From positions 26,122,131 to 26,186,130 of the forward strand of contig NC_068971.1 in assembly GCF_016808095.1 (NCBI RefSeq): 64,000 nucleotides of DNA. Direction: 5' to 3'. The notes under the pieces were generated by a model. The model saw only the letters and a program-made list of their open reading frames with translations. It made no database searches and was not told the DNA's origin. This DNA comes from Vigna angularis (taxonomy: Eukaryota > Streptophyta > Magnoliopsida > Fabales > Fabaceae). Made by a program: the position numbers and the translations under genes. This document shows, piece after piece, positions 34,690 through 47,646 of the stretch (position 1 is its first letter; every line of letters starts with the position of its first letter).

Positions 34690-37228
34690 TATCTAAATTC
34701 TTTTATATAGAAGTGATATAAAAGGAGAAAATTATATGTTTTAAAATGATACATTGGGCTGAAATATTAGGCTAAAAAAAAAGAAATAATTCTTTCATTT
34801 CTTTTCAAATAATTAGAATTATAATTTAAAGATAATAATATAATATAACTAGCTTATTATTTCTTTAAACTATAGATTAAAAAATTGACATTTTAGTGAT
34901 AACTTATTTCGAGTACAAAGGCTTAAAAATCGATAGTAAATTTTTAGTGATCAAAATAGCGACCGAAAATATGTAGTTGTGAAAATCCTACTTACAAACT
35001 TATTAACAATTGAATTAAAAGTTGGTCGTTAGATAATTTGACTTGGTTAGATAAGTTGACTTGACTTATCCGATCTCGTTTATTGGATAATTGATGTCTT
35101 TACAATATTTTTTTTCTTAACAATTGTTTAATTGAGAATTGAACTTGTGACATTGTTTCTTATACTAATTTTCATATCGTAAACTTATTATTAGGTTAAA
35201 GTTGAATCAAACATGTATTTATAAGTCAAAAGTTATAACTTATAGTTAAAACACAATTCTTTCTATTTAAGAGTGTAACAACCAAAATACCACAATTCAA
35301 TTAGGTTAAACTCGGTCTAGTCGTGTTGACTAGGAAACTAGGAATGGTAGTAATACTCGTTGTAACCAAAAGTGATGATAATACTCGTTGAGATTATGAA
35401 GAGGCATAACTCGTGTAATTTGAAAAGATTAGTAAAACTAAGAGTTCTTAAGGAAGAATTGGACGTAACTCAAGTTGAGTGAACTAATATAAAAATGTGT
35501 GGCTTGTTATTCTCTTATACAAAATGTTTTCCATTTATTCACTCTATTAAGAATCAACGTCTAAGCATTTTTCAAGTCATCTATACACATTATCTTTACA
35601 AGATATTAGATAATGCCTTGCGAAAATAATTTTGAAAATCCTTATTCACCCCCCTCTAATGTTTTTCCCATGCTTTCAAAATATGTGGAAGAGACTTCAA
35701 CGAAGTTTGGTTTCGTGTACTAATTCAATGTGACAACACTAAACAATATACTTCTAATTTGTATTCTAGGAATTACAATACAAGCTAACAAACCCTAATT
35801 TTGTAGAGACAAGTCTAAATTTTACTAATAAAAACTTCAATCCCTTAAATACTTTTATTAAAAGTTTGTATTAAGTTCAAATGTTTAAATTGACTAGTTG
35901 ATTAAACTTTGTGTCTAGAGACAAAATTTGTTAGCTGTTCTATCTCAATCAAGGTATTATTATCTCAATAATCAGATACTCATAAATAAACAATCAATAA
36001 TCATGTAGCATTGAATAATAATAAAACACAAGAATATTGGAAAAAAGTATATAGATTAACAAAAATCACAACAAGGGAGAATACATTATATCCAACCCTA
36101 ATGAATGAGAGAGTTAATCACTCCTAGGCATTTTAAGCACTATAAAAGGGATAGATAATAAAAATAACGGTAATGATGAGTGTCTCCAACCTTTAGAATG
36201 TATCTTTGTTGTCTCTTCTTTTAGGTTAGTTTCCTATTTCCCAAAAGATAGTTTTTCTAATCTATGGCGCATTCTATTTATAAATTTTTGAAAAATGTAG
36301 GTCATTATGCGAATTAAAGTTACTAAGCAACTCGGACCTTCTTGTTACACAAGTTAAACTAGTTTATTGAATGAATGGGTCGAACTAAACTAGATCTAAA
36401 ATTTGTACTTAAGTGAATTTTACTTAAATATCATATATATATATATATATATATATTAATCTTCTAAGATTCCATATCTTTGATATATTCTTTAATATTA
36501 TGAAATTTATATTTATCTACCAAATATTTCACAAATAAAATTCAAATACTTATATTTTTCTAAATTATCTAATCAATCTTTAATTATTTAAAAAGATAAT
36601 AATAAAACTACTGATAAAAGATGAAAATGACGTAATAAAAGAATATGATAATTAGGGGTTAACTAAACAAAACAATTTATATTTAACTGTATCCACATAT
36701 AACAAAAACTAGAAAACATATATGAAACAACGGCACAATTAAACACCAAAAATATGATTTTAAATCAATCAAACGCAGATTGGTTAAACACCATAAATAT
36801 GATTGCAAAGAACGACCACAATTAAAAGGCAAAGAAACTTACCTAAAAAGTGAAAAATGACAAGACCACCAATGAAGGACACTAACGAAGTTCTCCAACA
36901 AATCCCACCAATTACGAGCACGAACGACTCTTAGGGTTGCTAAATTAACATATGGAGAATGTTAATTTTGAGGATTAATGGAGTTTAGGGACAAATGACA
37001 TGACAGAGAAGGGAATTCAAAGGTGTTACAAATTTATATACTCATTATCGCAGCATGGTGGCTAATCGCAATAGTCTTCAGTGATTAGTGACAATGCTTT
37101 TGGTCGTGGTGCTCTCCATACGCGGTTCTCTCCTCGTGGTGGTGTGGTAGCTAATGATAAGAAGATGTTCTTCTGCCGCCACACTCCTATATGTTTCTAG
37201 GTATTAGGCATTTTTCTCACTGCTCAAA
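34690..37228. other. AT-rich intergenic sequence
   Basis: No gene seen. A (TA)n run lies near 36434-36456. Around 34890-34985 there are TTTTAGTGAT and GCGACCGAAAAT words suggesting MITE debris, without definable ends. Confidence 0.45.
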
Positions 37229-37232
37229 TAAC

Positions 37233-37457
37233 ACTACAATTCAATGATGAAAATGTATGTACTACTTATTTATCGACGGCTTAGCGACAAACTTACACAA
37301 CTTCTATTATCAATAGATTTATTCATCAATGTGTTATCGATAGATTTATCCATCAGTAATAAATTATGACAAAAATATTTGTTAATAAAATCTAGTTTAC
37401 CAACATAATAAATGTTATTAGTAAAAATCCATTAATAATCAGCCAATTTATTGTAGT
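37233..37457. mobile_element. Putative 225-bp MITE
   Basis: It starts ACTACAATTCAAT and ends ATTTATTGTAGT, a short imperfect inverted repeat, with a 3-bp AAC direct repeat on both sides (37230-37232, 37458-37460). The short repeat and duplication make this tentative; the superfamily (Harbinger- or CACTA-like) cannot be decided. Confidence 0.4.
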
Positions 37458-37479
37458 AACGGCAAGTGTTTCTTTCAAA

Positions 37480-37640
37480 TTGTTAATCATTTTGCTAAGT
37501 CCAAGAAATTGTTGGATTCTTATTTGGTTGGCAACACTTTGGTCTATATGGTTTGAACGGAAATGCTGTGATTTAATGGAGGAATTATGCAATTACCAAA
37601 TGCTTTTAATATTATCAAGCTTGACTTATGTAACTAGTTT
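37480..37640 (+). pseudogene. Possible LINE 3'-end relic
   Basis: The frame contains WLATLWSIWFERKC, which resembles the Trp-rich zf-RVT segment that follows reverse transcriptase in plant LINEs (typically LWSIWxxRN). No reverse-transcriptase motif or poly(A) tail is visible nearby. The call rests on this one short match. Confidence 0.3.
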
Positions 37641-37719
37641 GACTGTAACTTTGTCACGCCTTCTTGTAACAGCTGATTTAACAAATTTTAACGATGTCCA
37701 CACACTGTCCTGTTAAGAA

Positions 37720-38385
37720 TTATATAATATGTGTGAATATTGAATATTTTGTCAAGAATAATATATAGAAACTTGGTTTCTACAAGGAACCACCCACACA
37801 CGTGTGATAGTTACTGAGACTAAACAAGTATTATATTTGCTTATTTTGCACACAATAATTCCTTTACTTACTCCTACTTAGTGTGACATCAATTTATCCA
37901 CGACTCATACTTAAATACCAAATTGTATTTTGAAAAGGGATGGTAAGAAAAGACGTCATCATTAGAATACTATATGGTATGTTGAAAAAAGATTTAGTAG
38001 ATCTAAAATAATAGCAGAGAAAGGACATTCTCCTTTTGGATTTATGTTGTGATTGAGATTGGTGAATAATTTAGAGGATGTGGTCCCTTCTACAACTCAC
38101 CAATTAATAAAACAAACACGGCAATGACAACAAACTGATATTACTCTTTACTGTTCAACATAGCCAATGGCTTATTGCATTTTATTTGTGAAATCCTTCT
38201 GCATTTATAAGAAAATGGGAAGCTGGAGGCAGAAAACTGAGGAGATTCTCTTAGCATAATGAATATTACATGTGAAGTAGTTGTCAGGTTTATTAAACCT
38301 GAAAAGTATAACTTAGACAGTTGATGAATTAATTTTGTATTCATGAATTAGAGATATATTAATTAAGCATAACTTTTTCATCAAA

Positions 38386-38448
<63 letters not shown>

Positions 38449-40229
38449 TGAACTTATTTCTTTTATAATTCTATTAAAATTATTATTTAATCATGACTTA
38501 TATTCTCTTAATCTCATGATTAAGAGTGATCCACTGACTTTCATGTTTGGTATATCTTCTTGATTTTTTTATTGGAAAATATATATAAATATTTTGGGCG
38601 CTTAAAGAATTTCAACTGATGTATTGAGGACCTAAGTTCTTGAAAAAATTATTAATGAGAATACCATTTAATAAATCTCAAATTCTTAAATCATATTGTT
38701 TGTTTAAATGGTAACATGAGAGCAATAATTATCTAATATAATGTTCGTATTACATTTAAGTCATATCGCTAATACATATTTGAAACTAAAAGAAATCCCA
38801 GTAGTTTTTTGTTTTATCTATGTCATATGAAATATCTCTTCTGTATCAACTCTGTTATGGTTAAATACATTATATTTCTTTTATTCAAAATATTTTAAGT
38901 GATTGATATCCACATACAAGTCTAATTTCAATTATATACGAGATGTGTAAAACCTTTATGTAAAAGACTCATTCTAAAATCGGACTTGAAGGAGGGTACT
39001 TCAGGCCCATTATACGAGAGTTGTAGAAAAGGTCAAACAAGTTATACATAAACGGATGTCGGGAGATAAGAGATGATATGAAAAAGAGAGACACGAATAT
39101 ATTATTTGGAGACAGTTTTCAGCATCCCAAACATTCTTGTATCTATTAATTGCATGTAAATAGTGCATGGTTAGATAAAGTAACATGTAAGATCACACTG
39201 GTATATATTGTTTAATACATTAAAATGGATACAAGATAACATGTTCTATGTTCTATGATTGTATAGTCACTTACAAACCGAACAATTAACTCTTAACTAA
39301 ACACTTGAACAAATTATTATAAGTACAAAACAAACTACCATCAAGACAAGATAGTGATGGAATATGACAGATTGATCATTTGTCAAGATAATTAGTTCTA
39401 ATATTGAATAACTTAAGATAAAATGTGAGTATCACCCATTTAACCGTAATTACGTTATTGTTAATCGAAGGTCTATTCTGAAATCTATAAATATAAGTTT
39501 GAAGTAAGGAGGTAGGTGATTGCATTTGAATGGTCAAATATTACACTGACCTTGACATCAAAATACATTCTATAAGTGTTCTTCAAACGACTTGGATGAA
39601 TGACTACAAGAGACTTGGAGCAGAAGATAACTTTTGGACCCTTTAAACTATTTTCTAGACATTAGATGTTAACCTTGACCCTACACTCCAAAAAAGAAAT
39701 ATAATTTACCTAAATTATAATACTATCTCATTTGAAGTTGTTATAAACCAATAATTTCTTTAGTATAAGAGAGTTGGCTCTCATGTCAATATTCACAATA
39801 TGTTTTAGTAAATACTTATAGAATTAATAGATTGTGCAAGTGCCTTTTTGGTTGTTGAAGGCACCCATGATAGATTTTGATGCATATGAGATCATCAAAA
39901 TCATGTTGATAGATTGTTTGGTTTTCTTCCAAAAATAATTTGAATTAACATATTCACGTTCCAAGAGAAGTTACCCATTCTAGCTTCTCCGTCACCCAAA
40001 ATCGATTTTGGCGTTTCGTTTTCTCATTTATTTTTTATACCCCATTATTGGTTGTGCTAATATTCTTTAAGGTGCGGTTTTCTTCCTTGCATGTGGTTTT
40101 GGTTTGATTTTTTTTTTTTCAATTGTGATTCTTTTTCCTCTGGCTTATTCTCTTAGTTTTGGTTTCTTTAACTTTTATAAATTTTAATTTGTGAAAGATT
40201 CGACCTTCACGATAACTTTCTTTAGGGAT
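37720..40229. other. AT-rich intergenic sequence
   Basis: A compound (CA)n(TA)n microsatellite occupies about 38384-38444. No gene or bounded element was recognised in the rest. Confidence 0.5.
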
Positions 40230-40355
40230 CAAATGCATGTTGCATGTGGAAAACAAGAGTTAGCATATAAGGTGTATGATGAAATTCCAAAGAGAAATGT
40301 TTCATATATTGTACACGAGTTAGTATTCACCCTCAAGATGAATTTATTAAGCTAA
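40230..40355 (+). pseudogene. PPR-protein relic
   Basis: About 41 codons read through one decayed pentatricopeptide-repeat unit. CGKQELAYKVYDEIPKRNVS fits the PLS-type PPR pattern in which a CG..L A..VFDEMP.RNVVSW stretch is conserved. The frame then departs from the pattern and stops at 40353-40355. No further repeats are open on either side. PPR proteins bind organellar RNA, but this fragment cannot encode one. Confidence 0.55.
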
Positions 40356-40437
40356 AAAATCTTAGATGACCATATGGAGTTAACAAATATCTTTTTGTTT
40401 TAGTTCATTTTTTTTTGTTACTTATGAATATAGTTTA

Positions 40438-41410
40438 GGCTTAATACCATTATTGGTCCCTATTTTTGTCAACTTTGTTCGATGTGGGATTCATTTTTTT
40501 CGAATCTTCAATGTAGTCTCTTATATAGTAATTTATGTTCAATTTGGTCCTTTTCGCTGACGTCATTTAAATTGCTAACGACGTAGATTCCACGTAAAAA
40601 AAATGGAATGACCTGTCACACATCTCGCCACATCATCATCATCTTCCCCAAATAAGAAACCCTCATTTTCCTTTCATCAACGCGTCGTCGTGCACCATAC
40701 TCAAGCCATCATCTTCTCCATTACGTCGGACCACCATGAGCTTCGCCGTTAGCAACTACACAAGCCACCACAAATCAACCAAGAAACCCAATCTGCAAAA
40801 GAAACCTTTCACTATAATGAATCAGACCCAAATCGCAAGCCCAAATAGTTTTGCATCATGAGAACCACCATCAACATCTCACCATCTTGATCTTCTCCCC
40901 AACTTCACGAGAACTTGCAAAATGAAACCCCAAATATCACAAAACCATTGAACCTGCAAAAAACCCAAAAATCCCAGAATCCAAATCGCAAAAACCTAAT
41001 TCATGATGAAACCCCTATTCACTAAACCGCACCTCTTCCGTGAAAACTTGTAAAATCCCAAATCGCACCACCATTGAACTTGTTCAATCTCCATTGATGA
41101 CGCAAAACCATCTGCAAGGAACAAAACTCCCATATCGTTTTCTGTTAAATCACAAAAACCTACAGAAATTAGGGTTTTTGATTTGGGGAAGATGATGATG
41201 TGAGTCAGCCACTATGAGCATTATTGTGTGACAACTCATTTCTTGATGGTTGACCTTGATACTATGTCGTTAACGATTTAAACGTCATCAGCCAAAAGGA
41301 TCAAATTGAACATAAATTACGATATAAGGGACTACATTGAACATTCGAAAAAAATGAGTCCCACATCAAACAAACTTAACGAAAATAGGGACCAACAATG
41401 ATATTCAGCC
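40438..41410. mobile_element. Non-autonomous Mutator-like element (TIR-MULE)
   Basis: A 973-bp element begins GGCTTAATACCATTATTGG and ends in the inverse. It has long imperfect terminal inverted repeats of about 235 bp (40438-40675 against 41165-41410). The flanks carry a perfect 9-bp duplication TATAGTTTA (40429-40437, 41411-41419), the diagnostic length for Mutator transposition. The 490-bp interior is AC-rich, with no transposase. A second, less well-bounded member lies at 48190-49797. Confidence 0.92.
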
Positions 41411-41586
41411 TATAGTTTATTCACCTCCTTCTCGTGTTGAAAGATTTTAGAAAAATTAAAGTTATCAATATTAGTTGTGAATCTTTTATTTTATTTTTAA
41501 GTACAAAAGCAATAAATATTCAGACTTTAATTGTTAAAAGTTATTAATATTTCATTAATTCATTCATACTTTCAAGCCAAATTTGT

Positions 41587-42671
41587 AACACCGTGATTTT
41601 AAGATGTTACAGATTACTAAAACTCGGTAAAATTCAAAATTTATCATAACGTGGAAACCTACTTGAAGAAAACCTTATCTAATTGCATTATTTTGAGTAA
41701 TAAAATAATGAAAGAAATACTCCAATTATATTGTCTTAACTTATAAAACAAAATAGCTTTAAATGAATCCTAAGGTTATTCCCCATCCTCTTTCGAGTCA
41801 ATCATGTCTCTAGAATATCTGTAACATTATCTGCTCACTATAACACATTAAACGATCATCGCCGATAATTTCATTCATAAACACACAAACACAAACATGT
41901 ATGAGGTAATCTACCGATAAAACAATCATAACAACAAGATACAAACATACTGATTATATCAACCAAAATCAAACACACAATAAGATATATCTTCTAATTA
42001 TACTAACCATAATCAAACACACAACAAGATACATACCTTCTAATTATATATATAATCCATAATCAAACACCCCATACATAGTAGTAATAACAATAAGATT
42101 CCTACTGAATTACTCGATCATCGATCCCCGATCCTTAAACTTCGATCATCAATCCTTGATCTCTAGTCCTTGATCTCTAATCCTTGATGTCATCACTAAC
42201 ATCTCACACATAAACCCTTGGTCTATCCACTCATTAGCACCAATGCTAACTAGTTACTATAACCACTCTAGTAACACCACTATCAACATAACATAACCTA
42301 AAGCATCTCAAGTACCCTGATCATCATCATAGATATACACCACCATCATGACTATCCCAGTCATGAACAACACCATGAGCATCACTGTACCATAATACCA
42401 TAGTGGAAAGACTTCATCTCACTCATGTACCCTACCTCATCGACTGTAGCCGCTCCTACAGTCCACCTATAGCCTCCCCTACATAACATTTGTAGCCTGT
42501 CCTAGATATCATCTTCTTCCAATTCAAACAAGACAAAAGAAAGAACATATCCGCAGATATAACCAAGACTTACGAGGTACAACAAGTAGATTTATCCTCC
42601 ACTCTCATGCTCATCAATCACATACTTAAGTACATCTCAATACTCACTCATGCTCAACTCTCAACAACAAG
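41587..42671 (-). mobile_element. LTR-like dispersed repeat, copy 2 (truncated)
   Basis: Inverted, diverged copy of 4140-5431, matching along its length (for example the ATCTGCGGATATG and CTGTAGGAGCGGCTA blocks read on the minus strand). On plus it starts TGTAACACCGTG. Its far end stops exactly where a Gypsy LTR begins (42672), so the ATCGAT-rich part is missing. Local GATC/CTTGAT word repeats occur near 42117-42185. Confidence 0.6.
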
Positions 42672-45374
42672 TGATGGAAGCAGCTCCAAGCTCCATGCTA
42701 GAGTAGCCACGCGAATCAGAAGGATGCAGTGGATTGATTTGATGAATGAAAGCGCATGTGCACACCAAGTGTTTGATGAAAGGTTCAATGTGTGTTTGGT
42801 GTGTGTTTGAAGCCTCTCAAGCTCAGAAAGTCTTCCAAAAGGGAAGGAAGCTAGAGGAGAAGGTGTTGAATAAGCACAAAATGTTTGAACTCAGAGAAAA
42901 GAGGTCTGGAGTAATCTCAACAACACTTCAATATATCTTATAATTAAGTTGAATTTTACAAAGGGAAGAGCCTCTCTTTTATAGATGAAGAGAGGTCTCC
43001 ATTTTGAGTTGCAAATCTTCTAAACAATAATAAAGGAAGCGTACTAGAGACGCTACTAAGCTTGGGGTGCACGCTTCTCTCAAAGCCAAGTAAAAAACGT
43101 GCACATTTAAAAAATCTGGTCTGATATGGCTGAGAGGCGGAGGGTATGTTACCAATGAGGAGCATTGGTGTGTTGAAGATATTATGATTTTGATGATGCT
43201 ACAAGATGAAGAACTTGAAGACTCTTGTTATATTCACTTTAAAAGCATTTTGTAGAATAAATTCTATAGGAATATCTTTGTTGATGTAAGAACTCTTAGA
43301 AGTTTTCCTGTCTAAAGAAAGTTTGCGCAGATAATCGATTATTTGTTGTAATAATCGATTATCACGAGCTTAATTAGAAAAGAGTTGTTCCTACAAATAA
43401 TTGATTATTGCTCAGAATAATTGATTATTTCAATCTAAATGAGTAATTCCCAAGTTGCACAAATAATCGATTATTCCTCAGGATAATTGATTATCATTTT
43501 TTGAAAACCCCATAACGGACACACATAATCGATTATCACTTTTGATAATCGATTATAACTGTAGTTGAGAGTTTTTTTTTTAGTTTCTAACCTCTGGGCT
43601 ATATATACTATTTACCAAACCTCTTAGAGGTTTAACTAAGTCATTTAAGAATACAAAAATTGTTTGACGAAGTTCTGAAGTGTTAGTGTTGCTCATATCA
43701 AGTCTTGTGAATAGGAGAAGCTTGCGCTTAGTGGGTCTAAGGTCGAAGCAGTTCTCTTCAAGTTGATTGAGCTAATTCTTCCTTTCGTTTGTCGAAGGAA
43801 GGTGTTTTTTGTTCTTTATCATTTCATTATCTGATACTAATTTGTACAACTACATTTTAGTGAAAAAGGTTAATCATTGTTTATAGTGATTAACGACTAG
43901 ATGTAGAATCTTTTGATTTGAATCAGTATAAAATACTTTGTGTGATTTTCTCTTACTCTGCACTTTTATTTACCAATTGTTCGATAAAATTCCTAAAATA
44001 AAATCATGATATTTAAAAGAACCAATTCACCCCTCCCCTATTGGCTTTTGACCGTTAAACATGCTTTCCGCAAAACCTTTCCGCTGCGTGATACCGGTTG
44101 TTCAACCAACATGGTAATGGTTGAGCGCCTGGTACAATCCGTAAGCTATTCCTCCTTTGAAAATGCAATCCGAAAGTTAAGCTGCTTATTCCGAAAATCA
44201 CTTATTTTCTTCTCTTCTTTCCTTCATTTGCTTGGCAAGCCTCTTAGGGTGATTAGGCATGGTCTCCAACCTTTATTTATGGCCTACAAAAGAGTATAAA
44301 TGTGTTTAGTAAAGAGAAGAAGATTAATAAGTTATTCTCCATAGGAGTAAAGTGGTAAGTGATCCTTCTTCTACTTGAATCCTTCTAGCCATGGCACTTG
44401 TCAAAGGTCATATGTGCATCTTAGATGGTCCTCCATCATTCCCTCCCTCTTGAAAAGGATTTTTCCTTATTTCTGCTTGTACTTGTTGGGCATCGCCTGT
44501 GAAAGGAATTAAGTCACAAATGTTAAAAAGGACTGACACCATAACTTTCAGGAAGGTCTAACATGTATGCATTGCCATTTATTTTCTTGACCACCTTGAA
44601 AGGACCATCACCTCTTGGACTTAGTTTGGATTTTCTATGAGAGGGAAATCTATCCTTTCTCAAATGAAGCCAGACTAGGTCACCTTCTTTAAGAATTACT
44701 TTTGTTCTCCCTTTGTTGTTCTATTCAGTATATTTTTGAGTTTGTTTTTCAATATGGGTCCTAACCTTTTCATGCAATTTCTTGATAAACTACACTTTAG
44801 AAACTCCTTTGTGTAGAAAAGAAGAAGATTCTGGAAGAGGTAGTAGATAAAGATGTGTGATAGGGTTAAAACCATAGACAATCTCAAATGGAGAAAGATT
44901 AGTAGTCTTGTGGACTACTCTATTGTAAGCAAATTCTATGTGAGGTAAATGACCATCCCAATTCTTATGATTACCTCTTAACATTACCCGTAATAAAGTA
45001 AATAGAGATCTATTTACTACTTCGGTTTACCCATCAGTTGGTGGGTGACACATAATAGAAAATAAAAGTTTAGTTTCTAGCTTTGTCCATAAAGTTTTCT
45101 AAAAATAGCTAAGGAACTTAATATCTCTATCAGACACTATAGTTTTGGGTAAGCCATGCAATCTTACTATTTCCTTAAAGACAAGTCTTGAAATATAGCT
45201 AACATCATCTACTTTGTGGCAGGGTATAAAGTGAGCCATTTTACTAAATCGATCAACTACCACAAAGATACAATCAAACCCCTTTGGAGTTCTTGGTAGG
45301 CCTAGGACAAAGTTCATACTAATATCCAAGGGAAACTAGCTATTGGAAGAGGAAGGTAAAGTCCGTGAGGCATT
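42672..45374 (-). mobile_element. Truncated Gypsy element: 3' LTR plus end of pol, split by a solo LTR
   Basis: Same family and orientation as the element at 60723-64000. Reading the minus strand, 45374-45002 encodes the integrase core start ([34 protein letters not shown]), 44984-44790 the following segment (HLPHIEFAYNRVVHKTTNLS), and 44700-44470 the pol C-terminus. The LTR follows and ends at 42672 (TGATGGAAGC on plus, equivalent to 60723). A solo LTR (43147-44111) lies inside that LTR. The pol part is broken by stops and a frameshift. The upstream side ends abruptly in helicase coding sequence at about 45374, with no LTR there, so the element was truncated by deletion or rearrangement. Confidence 0.85.
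43147..44111. mobile_element. Solo LTR, same family as 26803-27865
   Basis: It begins TGTTACCAATGAGGAGC and ends GTTGTTCAACCAACA, 965 bp, with a near-perfect 5-bp duplication (GGGTA at 43142-43146, TGGTA at 44112-44116). It aligns to the 26803 copy along its length, including the ATAATCGATTAT-rich region at 43330-43556. It lies inside the LTR of the truncated Gypsy element. Confidence 0.83.
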
Positions 45375-47587
45375 CTTCTGGATAAGCTTATTGAGCTCTT
45401 CCTTAAGCTTCAAATAGCAGTCAGCTAAATTAGGATCCATGAAGAAGTCAACATATCCATCTAACATTTTTAGATGCCCAGCCTAAACCCATGAGAGGGG
45501 AGAAGAAAGAAAGGATGATATTACTGTATTGAAATCCATAGAGATGGTCAAGTGGAAGAAGCATGTGAATCAAACAACTAATCACATGTATCCCATTACT
45601 TAGAGCACCACCAAAAAGGATAAGTATTGAATCAGATACAGCAGTGGAATGACGGATGAAAACAGCATTGACCTTAACTTTCTCACCAAAAACCAACCAT
45701 GGGTATGGGATGGTCTGGTAACGTGCATTCACAGAATTCTGGTCAAAATGATAAAACTAACCATCAGGAGAACAAGAACACTATAGGGGCAGGGAAGGGT
45801 TTATCTCAAACCACATTCAAGAAGGAGACGTACAATGTAAAACAAGACAATGTTTTCTTAAAAGCAACACTAAACAACAATTTAGATCTAGAAAGGGCAA
45901 AACTTAGATATAACACCATTGGTAATATTCGTATTATTTTCCAATTAAATTTCCTTTTCATCTCAGTAATTATTACTGCCGATTTAAATATCTGAGATGA
46001 AGGCCTCAGTTACCAAGATGAAATTTTAATTTTAATCGGAGTCCAATAGTACTCGTAACATAATATATCTAAGTTTCGTCAATTGCTAAAAGGATATTCA
46101 ATTGAATATCAACCATTATACACAACATGAATTTATTCATTTATGATAGGAAAAATTGAAATTGGTCTGTCACTTACAGCATATAATAAAACCTGGCCAT
46201 CATCCATTGTTTTAAATGACATGGATGTCTCCCTGTGCTGCACCGAGGAAGAATTAACTAAATAAATAAACCAATAAAAGCTGAACTAGTAAGCCAGGTG
46301 AGGAATTTACTATGGAGAAAAAAAAGAAATTATAAGAAACAAATAACTGACCACCACTGATGCTATGCCAGGAAAGAGTCCAGAACAAATGACAGCACGG
46401 ACAAGAGACTGATTGTGACTCAATTTGTTAATCATGCTTGCATCTGCATCTTTCAAGATGAAGCTAAACTGCTTCCGAAGTGAATGAATAGCCTGAAGAG
46501 TTTGGGCAGAGAGAAAATTTCTCCAGCAGTATTCATAAGACGATCCTTCTCTTTCTGCATCTTTCCATCCTTCATATGCTCGAACAAGAGCCATATGATC
46601 ACTGTAATCTTTGGCAGAAAACCTCGACTTTGCTGTCCCTGCTAACTGAAAACAAAGGCAAAAGCTATACTTAGTTATTTTAAGTGTAAACGCAACCTTT
46701 CTGGTCAAAATAATAATGTGTGACAATAAGAAAAACAATTGCCATATTACAGAAAAAATGAAATGGTTCAAAGACTAGCTAATATGGCCCACCTTATATC
46801 AAATTATTACTATTATAGAACATGGGAATCACAAGATCAGATACCAAGATGAAGGGGATATTAAATGTAGGGTTAGTGATAACTAATGCAAATTAGCTTA
46901 TGCACAACCAACCAAAGAAAGAAATGTGCAAGTTCTAAGCTGAAAGTCCAAATTTAGTCCAACAACAGTAGTGAGCACCTTCTAATGCATCCCACAGTTA
47001 ATAGGATAGAAAAAATAGGATAGAAATGTGCAAGTTCTAAACAGAAAATAGGATAGAAAAAATAGACTCACCGAGATTTGTAAGATTTTCTTTTTCATCC
47101 AGTGCTCCAATCATCTTCAGAAAGTCAATAGCATTTTGAACCTGTTCCATTAAATGGTAAAACTTTGTATCTTTACTTACAGACTAATCAATCACAAGGT
47201 CCAAATATGTACACACATGTGTATGTACGCAAACTGCACGAAATTACAGAATGGGTTGATGCGCTCTTTGCTTTTGCCCAAGTTCAAAAACAGTCAGGAA
47301 ATGTAATTTGACTTAGTTAACAAATAGAATCACATAATTCGACATTTTAATATGCAATTTCTCAACACCATTCGACATTTTAATATTCAATTTCTCAACA
47401 CCATAACACCTTTCAAACATTAATAAGCGCCTATCTCCAAGCCAATATCATTATTTTCATACTGGAAAACAGAGGTTTGAAGTTGAATTGCTTTCATCTA
47501 AATTCAGTATATTTTCAAAATGTTTTGTTCCGATCAATAATTCAAATTTTCAATTTGGGTAAGGTAATTTAATTTCTACTATATCCA

Positions 47588-47646
<59 letters not shown>
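47588..47646. repeat. Compound microsatellite (TA)n(GA)n in a helicase-adjacent intron
   Basis: About 19 TA units then about 9 GA units, the same compound type as at 7001-7078. Confidence 0.95.

Noticed and set aside
44006..44299. 97-codon plus-strand frame
   Set aside because: Spans the junction of a solo LTR and a Gypsy LTR; antisense to the element and without domain.
45699..45995. 98-codon plus-strand frame
   Set aside because: Antisense to a helicase exon and its intron.
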